A DNA stretch of 64,000 nt, taken from assembly GCF_009789675.1 (NCBI RefSeq), contig NZ_CP046916.1, forward strand, positions 1,189,747 to 1,253,746, written 5' to 3'. How positions within the stretch are numbered: position 1 is the first letter of the stretch; each line of letters opens with the position of its first letter. The translations under genes and the position numbers were made by a program. Under the pieces are notes generated by a model. The model saw nothing but the letters and a program-made list of their open reading frames with translations. It ran no database searches and was not told where the DNA came from. The DNA comes from Paraburkholderia acidisoli (lineage in GTDB: Bacteria; Pseudomonadota; Gammaproteobacteria; Burkholderiales; Burkholderiaceae). Of the stretch, positions 1 to 8,955 are shown one piece after another.

Positions 1-955
1 GATCCTGATGCATGCGCAGACGCACGTCGTCTTCGGCGACCGAGCCGTAGTTCGCGTCATAGCCGTTGTACGAAATGCCCGCGTAGCCGTCGGCCCACGT
101 GTACGAAGTGCCGACCGCGCCGCCGTGCCAGCGGCCGTCGCTGTTCGGAATGCTGCCGTAGGGCTGGTCGGCGTCGGGGCCGTCGGCCGCGCGCTGCTGC
201 GCCGAATGCGCGTAGCCGGGAATGCGCTGGTTGCTCGTGTCGCGGTCGAAGGCGTCCACGTGGAATGCGAACTGGCCGTTACCGCCTTCCACCTGCGCCG
301 CGCCCGCGCGCGCGTCGTTCGCGCCGCCGTAGCTCGCGTCGATCGCGCCCGTCACGCCCGTAATGGCTTCGCGCGGAATGCGGTTGTCGATGGTGTTGAC
401 CACGCCGCCGATCGCGTTGCCGCCGTACAGCAGCGCCGCCGGGCCACGCACGATTTCCACGCGCTCGATCGACAGCGGGTCCTGCGGCACCGCGTGGTCG
501 TACGACAGCGACGAGGCGTCGTAAGCGGCCACGCCGTTTTGCAGCAGACGGATGCGGTCGCCGTCCATGCCGCGAATGATCGGGCGGCCGACCAGCGGGC
601 CGTAAGTCGTGGTCGAAACGCCGGGCAAGCCGTTGAGCGTTTCGCCGAGCGAGTTGGCGCTGCGCATGACGAGCGCGTCGCCGCTCACCGACGTCGTGGG
701 CGAGGAGAGATCGGTTTCGCCGAGCGGATTGGCCGTGACGAACACGGGGGCGAGCGTCGCGCCCGTCGTGCCGCTCGAGGCACTGGCCGAAACGTTGCTC
801 GATGCGGCGCTCGACGCGCCAGCGGGCGCGAGCGTCGATTGCGCATGGGCGAACGCGCCGAAGAGCGCGAGCGGCAGGGGCGCGAGCGGCAGCGCGCGCG
901 CGAGGCGGCGCGCCGCGCCGCGTGCGGTCGGTCGGAGGAAGAAGGTGGTCGCCAC
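1..955 (-). CDS. TonB-dependent outer-membrane receptor, ZnuD-like (partial, 3' end outside window)
   Basis: The first ~318 residues of a TonB-dependent receptor are visible; the barrel is cut off by the window edge. A GTG at 955 starts an Arg-rich, hydrophobic signal peptide ending near FAHAQS. The plug domain follows: VFVTANPLGET (possible TonB-box region), SLGETLNGLPGV, IRGMDGDRIRLLQNG, VEIVRGPAALLYGG and VVNTIDNRIP. The order and spacing (LGETL..GLPGV, then YGP, IRG, DHA, VEI.RGP, IP) resemble the zinc receptor ZnuD more than ferric-siderophore receptors. A Zur-box-like palindrome lies about 100 bp upstream, which supports zinc uptake. The start is GTG because I find no in-frame ATG before the signal peptide. 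The zinc role is inference; the receptor family is clear. Confidence 0.85.
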   Translation of the reverse strand, partial: MATTFFLRPTARGAARRLARALPLAPLPLALFGAFAHAQSTLAPAGASSAASSNVSASASSGTTGATLAPVFVTANPLGETDLSSPTTSVSGDALVMRSANSLGETLNGLPGVSTTTYGPLVGRPIIRGMDGDRIRLLQNGVAAYDASSLSYDHAVPQDPLSIERVEIVRGPAALLYGGNAIGGVVNTIDNRIPREAITGVTGAIDASYGGANDARAGAAQVEGGNGQFAFHVDAFDRDTSNQRIPGYAHSAQQRAADGPDADQPYGSIPNSDGRWHGGAVGTSYTWADGYAGISYNGYDANYGSVAEDDVRLRMHQD

Positions 956-1298
956 GATGGTTTCTGTGCGTTCGTTGTGACGGCGGCGCGCATCCGGGGC
1001 CCAATGTGGACGCGCGCCGCCTCGGTTGGTCTGGTCGCAAGCCTGCGTGGCGTTGATGTTACGTTATAACATTACTGACAGTAAAGTAAATTTTGAAGGC
1101 AATTTCGAAGGAACCCGTGATCGAAAATTTTTCTGGCCGAAAGCCACGCGCAATACGTGCGTTAGCCCACTGCGAATCGGACAAAACGTCGCCATGCTCA
1201 ACTTTCGCGGCCGCGTGCCGACAAACATGACGAATACTGAATAAGACGCCGGCGTCGCGCCTCCCGCGGCGCACGCTCCCGAACCAATCAAGAACAAG
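956..1298. other. Intergenic region between receptor and small exported protein
   Basis: There is no convincing gene here. It holds the Zur-box-like palindrome (1057-1071) inside a short AT-rich stretch (about 1055-1135) that probably carries the promoters of the divergent genes on either side. Confidence 0.5.
1057..1071. promoter_or_regulatory. Zur-box-like palindrome
   Basis: TGTTACGTTATAACA has perfect 5-bp arms, TGTTA-N5-TAACA, and dyad similarity continues outward (GTTA..TTAC at 1058-1075). The arms and spacing equal the core of the enterobacterial Zur box. It sits in an AT-rich dip upstream of the ZnuD-like receptor, where a zinc-responsive repressor would be expected. It could also serve the small plus-strand gene at 1299. 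Confidence 0.65.
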
Positions 1299-1580
1299 AT
1301 GCGCGCCCTTAATTTCCGGCGGCTGGTGCTCGTGCTCGCCGTCCCGCTCCTCGCATTCGCGTTGCCTTATGGCGACGCGGCCGAGCCCGCCACGATGCTC
1401 GTGAGCCTCGTGGTGCAGCAAAGTTGTGTCGTGAGTTCGAACGGCGGAACCGCGATCGCGCCCGTCGTCAATTGCGCGCACGGCGAACCGTGGCTCCTGA
1501 GCCAGACCGACACCACGACCGGCAGCGCGCCGTCACGGCTGCGCGCGGCGGCGGATTCGGTCTGGACGGTGGTGTTTTAA
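1299..1580 (+). CDS. Small exported protein, minimal spore-coat-U-like (93 aa)
   Basis: An N-terminal signal peptide (about residues 8-28, VLAVPLLAFALPYGDAA) is followed by a short mature part. Three pieces resemble a compressed SCPU pilin domain: a first strand with cysteine (LVSLVVQQSCVVSS), a second cysteine strand (PVVNCAHGEPWLL) comparable to the CTN..PY strand of the neighbouring subunits, and a final TVVF strand comparable to their C-termini. Its stop at 1580 is 2 bp from the end of the convergent csu operon. It may be a shortened pilus-associated subunit or an assembly factor. It lacks a strong ribosome binding site, so it could also be a decayed gene; I have no firm function. Confidence 0.5.
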   Translation: MRALNFRRLVLVLAVPLLAFALPYGDAAEPATMLVSLVVQQSCVVSSNGGTAIAPVVNCAHGEPWLLSQTDTTTGSAPSRLRAAADSVWTVVF

Positions 1581-1582
1581 CC

Positions 1583-2614
1583 TCAGAACGCGATCGTCGC
1601 GGTGATCGTGTCGCTGTAACTGCCGGGCGTGGGCCCGCTTTGCGCCGGCACGCGCCCGTACACCGTGAAGGTCTGGCTCGTGCCAGTGCCGGTTCCCGTC
1701 GCCATGACGGTGCCGTTGGTGCCGTCGCCCCACGCGCTGCCCAACGCGGCATCGAGATACAGCTGATAACTCACGGTCGTGCCGCCGCCCGAGCGCTGCA
1801 TCGTGCGCGCAGCCACATTGCCGCTGCTGCCACCGTTCAGCGAGATGCGATAGGCGTCGCCGTTGGTGCATTGCGCCGTGATCGTGCCATTCGCCTGCAC
1901 CGCCGACTGCAACACGCCCCGCGAGCCGAACGCCACCGGCGTGGCCGAGATGTTGCAGTTGTTGATCACGTTCGCACTCACGGAAAACGGAAACGTGCCG
2001 CCGATCGTCGTGACCGAGGGACACGTGGGCGAGAGCAGCAGGAAGAACGCATAGTTGAGCGACGTCTGGTCCGCGCCGAAGTTTTGCGTGTACGTGGTTG
2101 TCGCGTTGTTGACGGTGGGCACCGTGGGCTGAGACCCCGCTATCTGCCCGTAGAACGTCACGGTTTGCGTGAGCGTCGTGCCCGTGGGTTTGTTCAGCGT
2201 GATCGAGATGGGTGTGGACCCCGTGTAGATCGAGCCCCAGCGCTGCGCATACGCGCCGTCCTGATAGAGGTCGTAGTTCAGCGTATTGGTGCCGTTGCTC
2301 ATCGTGCGCGGCGTCGTGCCGCCCAGGTTCAGGCACACGAGCACCGAAGGCGTGAGCGTCACCGCGGACCACGTGCAGGTGATGCTCACGCTGCCCGTGG
2401 CCGTCACGGGCGCGCCCGAGATCGGGCTCACGTTGCCGAACGAAACGGTCGATGCCGAAGCCGAGCAGGTTTCCGCGTGCGCGCTGTTGGCCGCCAACAG
2501 CAGCGCGAGACACACGCCCGCCAGCACGCACGCGCGCCTGAATGCGCCCATGAAGGCGCCCATGCGCGTGAAACTCGCCGCCCGGTTCATCGTCGACGAA
2601 AAAGCCGGCGTCAT
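1583..2614 (-). CDS. csuE: Csu-type pilus tip subunit, two spore coat U (SCPU) domains
   Basis: Last gene of a chaperone-usher pilus operon of the archaic (csu/sigma) class. The protein is 343 aa: signal peptide ending ANSAHA, then two SCPU domains, each beginning with a Cys strand (ETCSASASTVSFG near residue 40; NNCNISATPVAFG near 210) and each ending with an alternating beta strand (the second ends TITATIAF). Two-domain members of this size are tip adhesins such as CsuE, while single-domain members are shaft subunits. The ATG at 2614 overlaps the usher stop by four bases (ATGA), indicating translational coupling. Role inferred: surface and biofilm attachment at the pilus tip. Confidence 0.85.
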   Translation of the reverse strand: MTPAFSSTMNRAASFTRMGAFMGAFRRACVLAGVCLALLLAANSAHAETCSASASTVSFGNVSPISGAPVTATGSVSITCTWSAVTLTPSVLVCLNLGGTTPRTMSNGTNTLNYDLYQDGAYAQRWGSIYTGSTPISITLNKPTGTTLTQTVTFYGQIAGSQPTVPTVNNATTTYTQNFGADQTSLNYAFFLLLSPTCPSVTTIGGTFPFSVSANVINNCNISATPVAFGSRGVLQSAVQANGTITAQCTNGDAYRISLNGGSSGNVAARTMQRSGGGTTVSYQLYLDAALGSAWGDGTNGTVMATGTGTGTSQTFTVYGRVPAQSGPTPGSYSDTITATIAF

Positions 2615-4998
2615 GGCGCACCGCCTTGCGTGCTCTGGGCGTTCTGCGCGACCGGCTTGCACATCAGCGGGCCGAGCGTTTGCAGCCCCTCGCCTTCGCG
2701 ATGCCACGAGAAGGTGACTTCGCAGTGCAGATTGCCGCTGTCGATCAGCAGATGGTTTTCCGCCGCGAGGTCGTCGATGAACGTGATGCCGTCGTAGCCC
2801 ACGATGGTGTCGTGGCCGCTTTCCACGTGATGCACGCGCCCGCCCGCGGGCAGGCGCTGGCCGTCCGGCCCCGTCACGATCACCGATGCCGCGCGGTAAC
2901 GCGTCACGCCGAAATGCGCGAGCACGCCCGACTGCGCCTGCGGCACGAGGTCGAGCGAGGTGCTGGCGAGGCGCGCGTCGGCGGGCAGTTTCATCGCGTC
3001 GATGGCGACCTGGTTGTGCTGGTACGCGTTGAGGTCGGGGATCAGCAGATGGCCGCCGCCATCCGTTTCGCCAATCACGCGATTCTCGTGCAGCACGGGA
3101 ATGCCCGCCACGCCGTCCGTCGAAACGAGCGCGAAACCGTCGTCGATACGCCGCGCGAGTTCCACCGAATGATCCATGAACACGAGCGCGCCCGTCATGT
3201 CGAGCGAGCCGATCGTCTGCGTGCCCACCTGCTGCACCGAGGCCGTGGCCTCGCCGTAATTGCCGAGATACTGCAGTTGCGCCTGGCGGAACGGCGTCGA
3301 ACCCGAGCCGCCGTCCTGCACACCGTAGCCCCAGCCGCCCGAGTAGTCGGGCGGGCGCAGCGCGTTGGCGTTCCAGGTGGACTGGCCCGCCTGGCGGCCC
3401 ACGGTCGCGTTGACCGAGGTGTTGTGGCCGAGGCCGAGACTCGCGCTCAGCAGCACGCCGCGCGAATCGTGCTGACGAAAATCCTGGTACGCGCTCAGAT
3501 TCACCGAAACGAGATTGCCGAAATTGAAGGTCCACGCGAGCGAGCCGATCTGCGAGACGGGCGCGCCCGGAATCTTGTAGCCGATATAGCTCGCCGAAAC
3601 CGTCTGGTTGCGCAGGAACGGCACCGCGACCGTGACGCGATCCGTGATGGTGGGCACGGGCGTGCCGTCGCGCGCGGCCAGATCGCCGTAATCGCGGTAT
3701 GCGCGTATCGTCTGCGCGTCGATCGACACGCGCGGCGAGACGAACTGATAGCCGAGGCTCACCTGGGCGCCGTTGAGCCGCCCCGTGCTCAGGGAAAGCG
3801 CGCCGTTCACCACGCCCGCCGTGCCGAGTCCGAACAACGCGCCGCCGCCCGCGTTCACGAGCCCGCCCGTGACTTCGCCGTGCGCTTCGAGCGTGAGATG
3901 GCTGCTCACGCCGTGCCGCCACGAGGCGCTCGCGGCCGGGCGCGGGTCGTAGTCGAACGAATCGAGCCCGTAATTGCGGCGCAGGAAACCGGCCTCGAAC
4001 GAATAGCTCGACAGGCCCGGCGCCACGAGGCGCGTATCCACGTAGAGCGGCAACGAGGTGGCGATGGTGCGGCCGAGCGCATCGTGCGTGATGACGGTGG
4101 CATTGCCCGCGCCCGTGATGCCCGGCACGTCGTTGATGATGAACGGCCCGGTCGGCACGTTGCCGCTGTACTGGCGCACGCTGTTGATGTACAGATCGAC
4201 CGAGGTGGGCACGACCGCGCTGCCCGGCAGCGCGGGCACGGGGAACGTCACGAGGTCGGGGCGCAGCGAGAAGTTGCTGCGATACTGCACGCCGCCCATG
4301 CGGATCGAGCGCGTCCACGCGAGCGAAGAAGAAATCGTGTCGCCGATCTGCGTGGTCGCGAGCGTGGCCGGATTCGAGGTGCTGAACGAACTGTCGTAGC
4401 GCACGTAGCCGTCGTGGCCGCGATAGACGTTGGCCACGCCCGTGTTGCTGAACACGCCCAGTGGATCGAAGTAGCGTTCCTCGCTATAGAGCGCGAATTC
4501 CGAGGCCGCGCCCGACTGCGCGTAGGCGTCGTAGTTGAAGACGAAGCCGCGATCCGAGTGCGCGGGCGGAATGGCCGAAACACCGCGCGTGTCGAACTGG
4601 AACGGTTTGCGCAAGGCGTCGGGCAATTGCAGGTCGATGCGCTGGTTGGCCGCGTCGTAGCGATAACGCAGACCCGGAATCGAGCCCAGTTCGACGTTTT
4701 GCGCGTCGTTCAGATGCAGCCGCTCGGTGGCGAGACCCACGGCGTTGAGGTCCGCGCCGGCCGCGAAGAGGCGTCCGCCCAACTGGCGGAAGTGCACGAT
4801 GCGCGACGTGCGTTCCCCGTTCACGTCGACTTCGAGATAGAGATCACGCGCGTTCATCGTGCCGGCGTCAACGGGCGGCTGCGTTTGCGCGCGTGCGCTC
4901 GCCGCCCACGCTGCGAGCAGCGAGGCAAGCAGCGCCGCTGCCGCGAGCTGCCGGCAGGCGCGGCGACACCGGCGAGACGCGCGTCGGGTTCGTTTCAT
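2611..4998 (-). CDS. csuD: Fimbrial outer-membrane usher protein
   Basis: 795-aa usher that would thread pilin-chaperone complexes through the outer membrane. It has a long signal peptide (AAAALLASLLAAWAASARA), an N-terminal chaperone-binding region (LYLEVDVNGE), a beta-barrel full of aromatic strands (SVDLYINSVRQYSGNVPTGP marks the plug region), and C-terminal domains with the typical DGVAGIPVLHENRVIGETD and LPADARL.S segments. Length and motifs fit the archaic usher class. It lies between the chaperone gene (134 bp gap) and the tip gene (4-bp overlap). The start is the ATG before the Arg-rich n-region; its ribosome binding site is weak. Confidence 0.93.
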   Translation of the reverse strand: MKRTRRASRRCRRACRQLAAAALLASLLAAWAASARAQTQPPVDAGTMNARDLYLEVDVNGERTSRIVHFRQLGGRLFAAGADLNAVGLATERLHLNDAQNVELGSIPGLRYRYDAANQRIDLQLPDALRKPFQFDTRGVSAIPPAHSDRGFVFNYDAYAQSGAASEFALYSEERYFDPLGVFSNTGVANVYRGHDGYVRYDSSFSTSNPATLATTQIGDTISSSLAWTRSIRMGGVQYRSNFSLRPDLVTFPVPALPGSAVVPTSVDLYINSVRQYSGNVPTGPFIINDVPGITGAGNATVITHDALGRTIATSLPLYVDTRLVAPGLSSYSFEAGFLRRNYGLDSFDYDPRPAASASWRHGVSSHLTLEAHGEVTGGLVNAGGGALFGLGTAGVVNGALSLSTGRLNGAQVSLGYQFVSPRVSIDAQTIRAYRDYGDLAARDGTPVPTITDRVTVAVPFLRNQTVSASYIGYKIPGAPVSQIGSLAWTFNFGNLVSVNLSAYQDFRQHDSRGVLLSASLGLGHNTSVNATVGRQAGQSTWNANALRPPDYSGGWGYGVQDGGSGSTPFRQAQLQYLGNYGEATASVQQVGTQTIGSLDMTGALVFMDHSVELARRIDDGFALVSTDGVAGIPVLHENRVIGETDGGGHLLIPDLNAYQHNQVAIDAMKLPADARLASTSLDLVPQAQSGVLAHFGVTRYRAASVIVTGPDGQRLPAGGRVHHVESGHDTIVGYDGITFIDDLAAENHLLIDSGNLHCEVTFSWHREGEGLQTLGPLMCKPVAQNAQSTQGGAP

Positions 4999-5132
4999 GC
5001 GTGTTCTGGTGGTTCATGCGCCTCTCGTGCGCCCGCTGCCTGCGGCACGCGCACGATCCTCCTTGTCATCGGCCTCGCTGCTCTCCGATTCGCCCGTCCT
5101 CCCTCGTTGCGCGCCTCGTGAGTGCGGCGCGT

Positions 5133-5885
5133 TCATCCACCGCTCGCGTCGATCGTCACCGGCGCCTCGAGCGGCTGCGTATTCACGGTCGCGCGCACCG
5201 TGAGGCGAGCGGGTTTCGTCGACGGGGGCAAGTTGACGTGCCATTGCCGACCTTGCCCCGCGAGCGCGTAGCCGAGCAGCCCCTTGGTCACGTCGTGCGT
5301 CTGGCCGAGATCGTCGACGAGTTGCACCGCCGCGATCTGCGCGCGCCGCGCGCCCGTGTTGTCGGCGCGCAGCGCCCAGCCGTTCGGCGCGTGCACGAGA
5401 TGCCACGCGAGCACGGGGCGCGCGGCCGTATTCGCGGCGTCGACGAACACCGGCACCGAATAGCGCAGGCGGATCGTCACGCCCTCGGCCGCGGCCGAAC
5501 CCGGCGGCGGCAATTCGTCGATCAGCAAGCGGTAGCTTTCCTCGCCCGCGGGCGGCGCGCTCGCGGTACGCACGAGGCGCACGAGCTGATCCGCATGCGG
5601 CGCGATTTCGATCAGCGGCGGGCTCGCGATCACGTCGGTGGCGGGCGTGAGCACGTCGTCGCCATTCGCCTGGCTCCAGCGGAACACGCGCACCTGACCG
5701 TACACCGGCGTTTCGCCGGGATTGCGCAGCGTGAGGCCGGTGGCCACTTCGCCGGGCGAGAACTCGATCGTCACCGGCGAGATTTGCAGCGTGGCCGCCT
5801 GCGCGTCGCGCACGCCGAACGCCGCCAGCGCACCGAGCGCAAGCGCGGCGACGAACAGACACCGCGCGGCGATCCGCGACGGCAT
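5133..5885 (-). CDS. csuC: Periplasmic pilus assembly chaperone
   Basis: 250-aa PapD-like chaperone for the csu-type pilins. Signal peptide is CLFVAALALGALAAFGVRDAQA. The N-terminal Ig-like domain starts LQISPVTIEFSPGEVATGL and contains NPGETPVYGQVRVFRW, the usual G1/edge-strand pattern with SYRLLIDELPPP and the LRYSVPVFV strand. The reading frame stays open upstream to 6104 but offers no ATG, so the ATG at 5885 directly before the signal peptide is chosen. About 215 bp separates it from the pilin gene upstream. Confidence 0.9.
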   Translation of the reverse strand: MPSRIAARCLFVAALALGALAAFGVRDAQAATLQISPVTIEFSPGEVATGLTLRNPGETPVYGQVRVFRWSQANGDDVLTPATDVIASPPLIEIAPHADQLVRLVRTASAPPAGEESYRLLIDELPPPGSAAAEGVTIRLRYSVPVFVDAANTAARPVLAWHLVHAPNGWALRADNTGARRAQIAAVQLVDDLGQTHDVTKGLLGYALAGQGRQWHVNLPPSTKPARLTVRATVNTQPLEAPVTIDASGG

Positions 5886-5971
5886 TGCCGTCAGCTGCCC
5901 ACAGGGGCTCGCATGCGTAGTCGAAAACCCGCCCACACGCCGAACGGCGCGCGAATCAAGACACCGATTCG

Positions 5972-6019
5972 AGCGCCGTATCAAGCGCCGTATCAAACGC
6001 TGTATCAAGCGCAGATCCA
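5972..6019. repeat. Imperfect 12-bp tandem repeat in the pilus operon
   Basis: Four consecutive units of the pattern agcgccgtatca, the last two diverged, lie between the pilin stop and the chaperone start. Because 12 is a multiple of 3, the minus-strand frame stays open and would read as repeated LIRR. It is probably an untranslated spacer inside the operon mRNA. Confidence 0.55.
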
Positions 6020-6100
6020 CGCGCGGATTCGGGAGCGAATTCAAGCGCGCGAACCCGTGCACGATCGAACGGGTGGCCAGAGGCGAAACCGACCGTGCCG

Positions 6101-6637
6101 TCAAAAGTAGACCGTGGCGGTAACGGTGGTCTGGTACGTGTCCGGGCGCGGCGTGGTCTGCGCGGGCACCTGACCGTAGACGTTGATCGTTTGCGCCGAG
6201 CCCGTACCCGTGCCCGCCACGGTGTTGGTGCCTTGCGTGTTGCCCCAGATGGTCGTGCGGCCCGCGTCCTGGTACAGCTGGAAGCCGACCGTGGTGGTCG
6301 TGTTGCCGGTGGCCGTACCCGCCATCAGCCGCGCGGTCACGCTCGAACCGGTCACGGAGCCCGCGTCGAGCCCGACGTTATACGGCGTCGTGTTCGTGCA
6401 GGTGACCGCGAGCGTGGTCTGCTGATTGATGGCGGTGGCGAGCACACCGTTCGTGCCGAACGCGAGCGGATTCGCGGAAATCGCGCAATTCGCCTGCAGC
6501 GTGAGCGTGACGTTGAAGGTGGCCGTGGCCGTTCCGTTCGAGTAGACGGCCGCGTTCGCGACCTCCACGACCGGTAAAACCGGCATGAACGCAATAGACA
6601 AACCAGTGACGACGGCAAGGGCGTGTTGGCGTTTCAT
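6101..6637 (-). CDS. csuA/B: Csu-type major pilin subunit (SCPU domain)
   Basis: First gene of the pilus operon; 178 aa with signal peptide (VVTGLSIAFMPVLPVVEVANA) and a single SCPU domain. Cysteines occur in LTLQANCAISANPLAFG and LAVTCTNTTPYNVGLD, and the chain ends TTVTATVYF, the donor/acceptor strand layout of CsuA/B shaft pilins. The ATG at 6637 is preferred over one further upstream because AGGAG is placed 8 bases before it. Operon order pilin-chaperone-usher-tip matches csu loci, but the extra minor subunits CsuA and CsuB of Acinetobacter are absent. Confidence 0.88.
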   Translation of the reverse strand: MKRQHALAVVTGLSIAFMPVLPVVEVANAAVYSNGTATATFNVTLTLQANCAISANPLAFGTNGVLATAINQQTTLAVTCTNTTPYNVGLDAGSVTGSSVTARLMAGTATGNTTTTVGFQLYQDAGRTTIWGNTQGTNTVAGTGTGSAQTINVYGQVPAQTTPRPDTYQTTVTATVYF

Positions 6638-7005
6638 CGACCTGACTCCTGCATGTGCCGCGTTCACGACGACCGGCGGAAATTGGGGAAATGAAAGGGA
6701 CTAGCCTCATTTATACGAATAATCGGCACACTCGACTGAGAGAAATTACATTCTGTTACATGATCCCTAGATCCTTGATGCATAACGAGTTACGGGATTT
6801 CCCGGATATTTTTCCGGCATCGAAAAGCGGAAAAAATGTCTGATAACCACTAAATTGAGTAACAATTACAATTGTCGGTTTTTAGCGAATTCTTAAAAAA
6901 TTCTTGCGTGGCCCTAAATTCCCGCAAACGTTTGTCGATATGTAAGGGGACGCCCGCGCCGCTGGCTGCGGCGGCGTCGTTTTCGGCTCCCCACGGTACA
7001 GACGC
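6638..7005. other. Divergent promoter region between pilus operon and chemoreceptor
   Basis: This AT-rich stretch (lowest GC between about 6700 and 6910) has no gene. It must hold the csu operon promoter on the minus strand, which I cannot place with confidence, and it carries a sigma-28 type promoter for the chemoreceptor on the plus strand. Confidence 0.6.
6915..6941 (+). promoter_or_regulatory. Sigma-28 (FliA) promoter
   Basis: TAAA at 6915-6918, exactly 15 bases, then GTCGATAT at 6934-6941. The consensus is TAAA-N15-GCCGATAA, so the -35 is perfect and the -10 matches six of eight. It is 65 bp upstream of the chemoreceptor ATG, as expected for late flagellar/chemotaxis genes. Confidence 0.75.
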
Positions 7006-8541
7006 ATGACACTCACCATTCGCGCGCGAATCGCCCTGACGTTCGCGCTGCTCGCTCTTTTGCTGACGATTTCCGGCGTGCTCGGCTTCGTCAGCACGGA
7101 AATGGCCAATAGCGCCAATCGCGACACCTATCGCAACAAGCTCGCCGAATCCACGGCCATCGACAACGCCGAGATCTACATCGCGCGCACGCGCCTCGTG
7201 CTCGACCGCGTCGCGCTGCATCCGGAAGCGGCCAACGTCAACGACCAGTTGCAGCGCGCCGCGGGCTTCTTCAAGAATTCCGACGAGTGGTGGACGAAGT
7301 TCACGCAGATGCCGCACGAAGCCGACGAGCTGCCGCTCATCGCCAGGACCACGGAGCGCCGCTCGGCCATGCGCGACGCCGTGGCGGGCTTTACGAAGGC
7401 GCTCGAGTCGGGCGACCGCGCGAGCGCCGACAACATCGCCATGACGCAGCTGTCGGACCTCTATAGCGCGATGAGCGCCGCGAACAACGAGGTCAAGAAA
7501 CATCTCTACGAAAACGCGCGCCTGCGTTACGAGGCGGCCGAAGCGAATTTCCATCTGTTTTCCGGCCTGAGCGCGGCCATGGTCGTGCTCGGCCTCGTCG
7601 GCGCGGGCATCGGCTGGATCGCGCTGCGCCGCGCGATCATGGCGCCGCTCAACTACGCGCTCACGAGCCTCGACGAGATTTCGTCGGGCAATCTGAGCCG
7701 CCCCGTGCGCGCCGAACGCCGCGACGAAATGGGCCTGCTGCTCGACAACATCGAGAAAACCCGCGCGGAACTCGGCTCGGTCACGGGCGCGGTGCGCACG
7801 GGCAGCGAGTCGGTGTCGGTGGCCACGCGCCAGATCGCGGCGGGCATGATCGACCTGTCCGCGCGCACGGAAGAACAGGCGGCCTCGCTGCAGGAAACCG
7901 CCGCCAGCATGAACGAGCTGACCGCGACCGTGAAGCAGAACAGCGACAACGCGCGCCAGGGCAGCGCGCTCGCGCACGAAGCGGCCAACGTGGCCTCGCG
8001 CGGCTCGGACGTGGTGCGCGACGTGGTGAGCACGATGAGCGAGATCGAAGGCAGCTCGAAGCAGATTTCCGAGATCACGGCGATCATCGAGGGCATTGCG
8101 TTCCAGACCAATATCCTCGCGCTCAACGCGGCCGTGGAAGCGGCCCGCGCGGGCGAGCAAGGGCGCGGCTTCGCCGTGGTCGCGAGCGAAGTGCGTTCGC
8201 TGGCGCAACGCTCGGCCGCGGCGGCGAAAGAGATCAAGGACCTGATCGCGAATTCGGTGGCAACCGTCGCGCACGGCACCGATCTCGTCTCCACGGCGGG
8301 CACGACGATGGCCGAACTGCATACGGCCGTCGAACGCGTGACCACGATCATGAACGAGATCGCCTCGGCCTCGGCGCAGCAGCAGACCGGCATCGAGCAG
8401 GTCGATACGGCCGTCACGCAGATGGACGAAGTCACCCAGCAGAACGCGGCGCTCGTCGAGCAGGTCACGGCGGCCGCGCAGGCGCTCGACACGCAGTCGT
8501 CGAAACTCGCGGGCACGGTGCAGGTGTTCCGCGTGGCGTGA
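7006..8541 (+). CDS. Methyl-accepting chemotaxis protein, Tar-type four-helix sensor
   Basis: 511-aa transmembrane chemoreceptor. TM1 is residues ~8-29, a helical periplasmic domain of about 155 residues follows (TarH-like, with the helix segment [14 protein letters not shown]), TM2 is ~187-207, then HAMP ([19 protein letters not shown]) and the cytoplasmic signalling helices. The highly conserved hairpin tip [20 protein letters not shown] is near residue 365 and methylation-helix repeats ([20 protein letters not shown]) flank it. There is no C-terminal CheR-binding pentapeptide. The ligand is unknown. The sigma-28 promoter upstream ties it to the flagellar regulon. Confidence 0.95.
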   Translation: MTLTIRARIALTFALLALLLTISGVLGFVSTEMANSANRDTYRNKLAESTAIDNAEIYIARTRLVLDRVALHPEAANVNDQLQRAAGFFKNSDEWWTKFTQMPHEADELPLIARTTERRSAMRDAVAGFTKALESGDRASADNIAMTQLSDLYSAMSAANNEVKKHLYENARLRYEAAEANFHLFSGLSAAMVVLGLVGAGIGWIALRRAIMAPLNYALTSLDEISSGNLSRPVRAERRDEMGLLLDNIEKTRAELGSVTGAVRTGSESVSVATRQIAAGMIDLSARTEEQAASLQETAASMNELTATVKQNSDNARQGSALAHEAANVASRGSDVVRDVVSTMSEIEGSSKQISEITAIIEGIAFQTNILALNAAVEAARAGEQGRGFAVVASEVRSLAQRSAAAAKEIKDLIANSVATVAHGTDLVSTAGTTMAELHTAVERVTTIMNEIASASAQQQTGIEQVDTAVTQMDEVTQQNAALVEQVTAAAQALDTQSSKLAGTVQVFRVA

Positions 8542-8634
8542 CATTGCGCGATACGACGTGCCGATGCGCGCGCCTCTTATAGAATCGGGCGTGTCCACGC
8601 CGGACGTATCAACGCTCGCCATGAGGAACGCCGC

Positions 8635-8955
8635 ATGTATATCGCCATGAATCGCTTCAAGGTCGCGCCGGGCTCCGAGTCCGCATTCGAGGAAGTCTGG
8701 GCGAAGCGCGACACGCATTTGCGAGAAGTGCCCGGCTTTATCGAGTTTCATCTGCTCAAAGGGCCGCAGCGCGACGATCACGTGCTCTACGCGAGCCATA
8801 CGATCTGGGCGAGCCACGCCGACTTCGAGGCGTGGACGCGCTCCGAGCAGTTTCGCGCGGCGCATCGTAACGCGGGCAACACGGGCGAAAATCGCCCCGT
8901 GTATCTGAGCCATCCCGAGTTCGAAGGCTTCGAGGTCGTGCAGACGGTCAAATGA
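8635..8955 (+). CDS. Antibiotic biosynthesis monooxygenase (ABM) domain protein, HmoA/IsdG-like
   Basis: 106-aa ferredoxin-like ABM-fold protein. The segment MNRFKVAPGSE, then RDTHLREVPGFIEFHLLKGP, and the late SHADFEAWTRSEQFRAAH are characteristic of the group that includes heme-degrading monooxygenases HmoA/IsdG. Such proteins act as small cytoplasmic dimers. GAGGAA upstream supports the ATG at 8635; an internal ATG four codons later is possible. No heme-uptake genes are adjacent, so heme as substrate is only a family-based guess. Confidence 0.8.
   Translation: MYIAMNRFKVAPGSESAFEEVWAKRDTHLREVPGFIEFHLLKGPQRDDHVLYASHTIWASHADFEAWTRSEQFRAAHRNAGNTGENRPVYLSHPEFEGFEVVQTVK

Noticed and set aside
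1583..4318. A 911-codon minus-strand frame that ends in the tip pilin
   Set aside because: Only the part from 2614 downward is pilin-like; the upstream part is an out-of-frame reading of the usher gene, which itself has a full-length conserved product.
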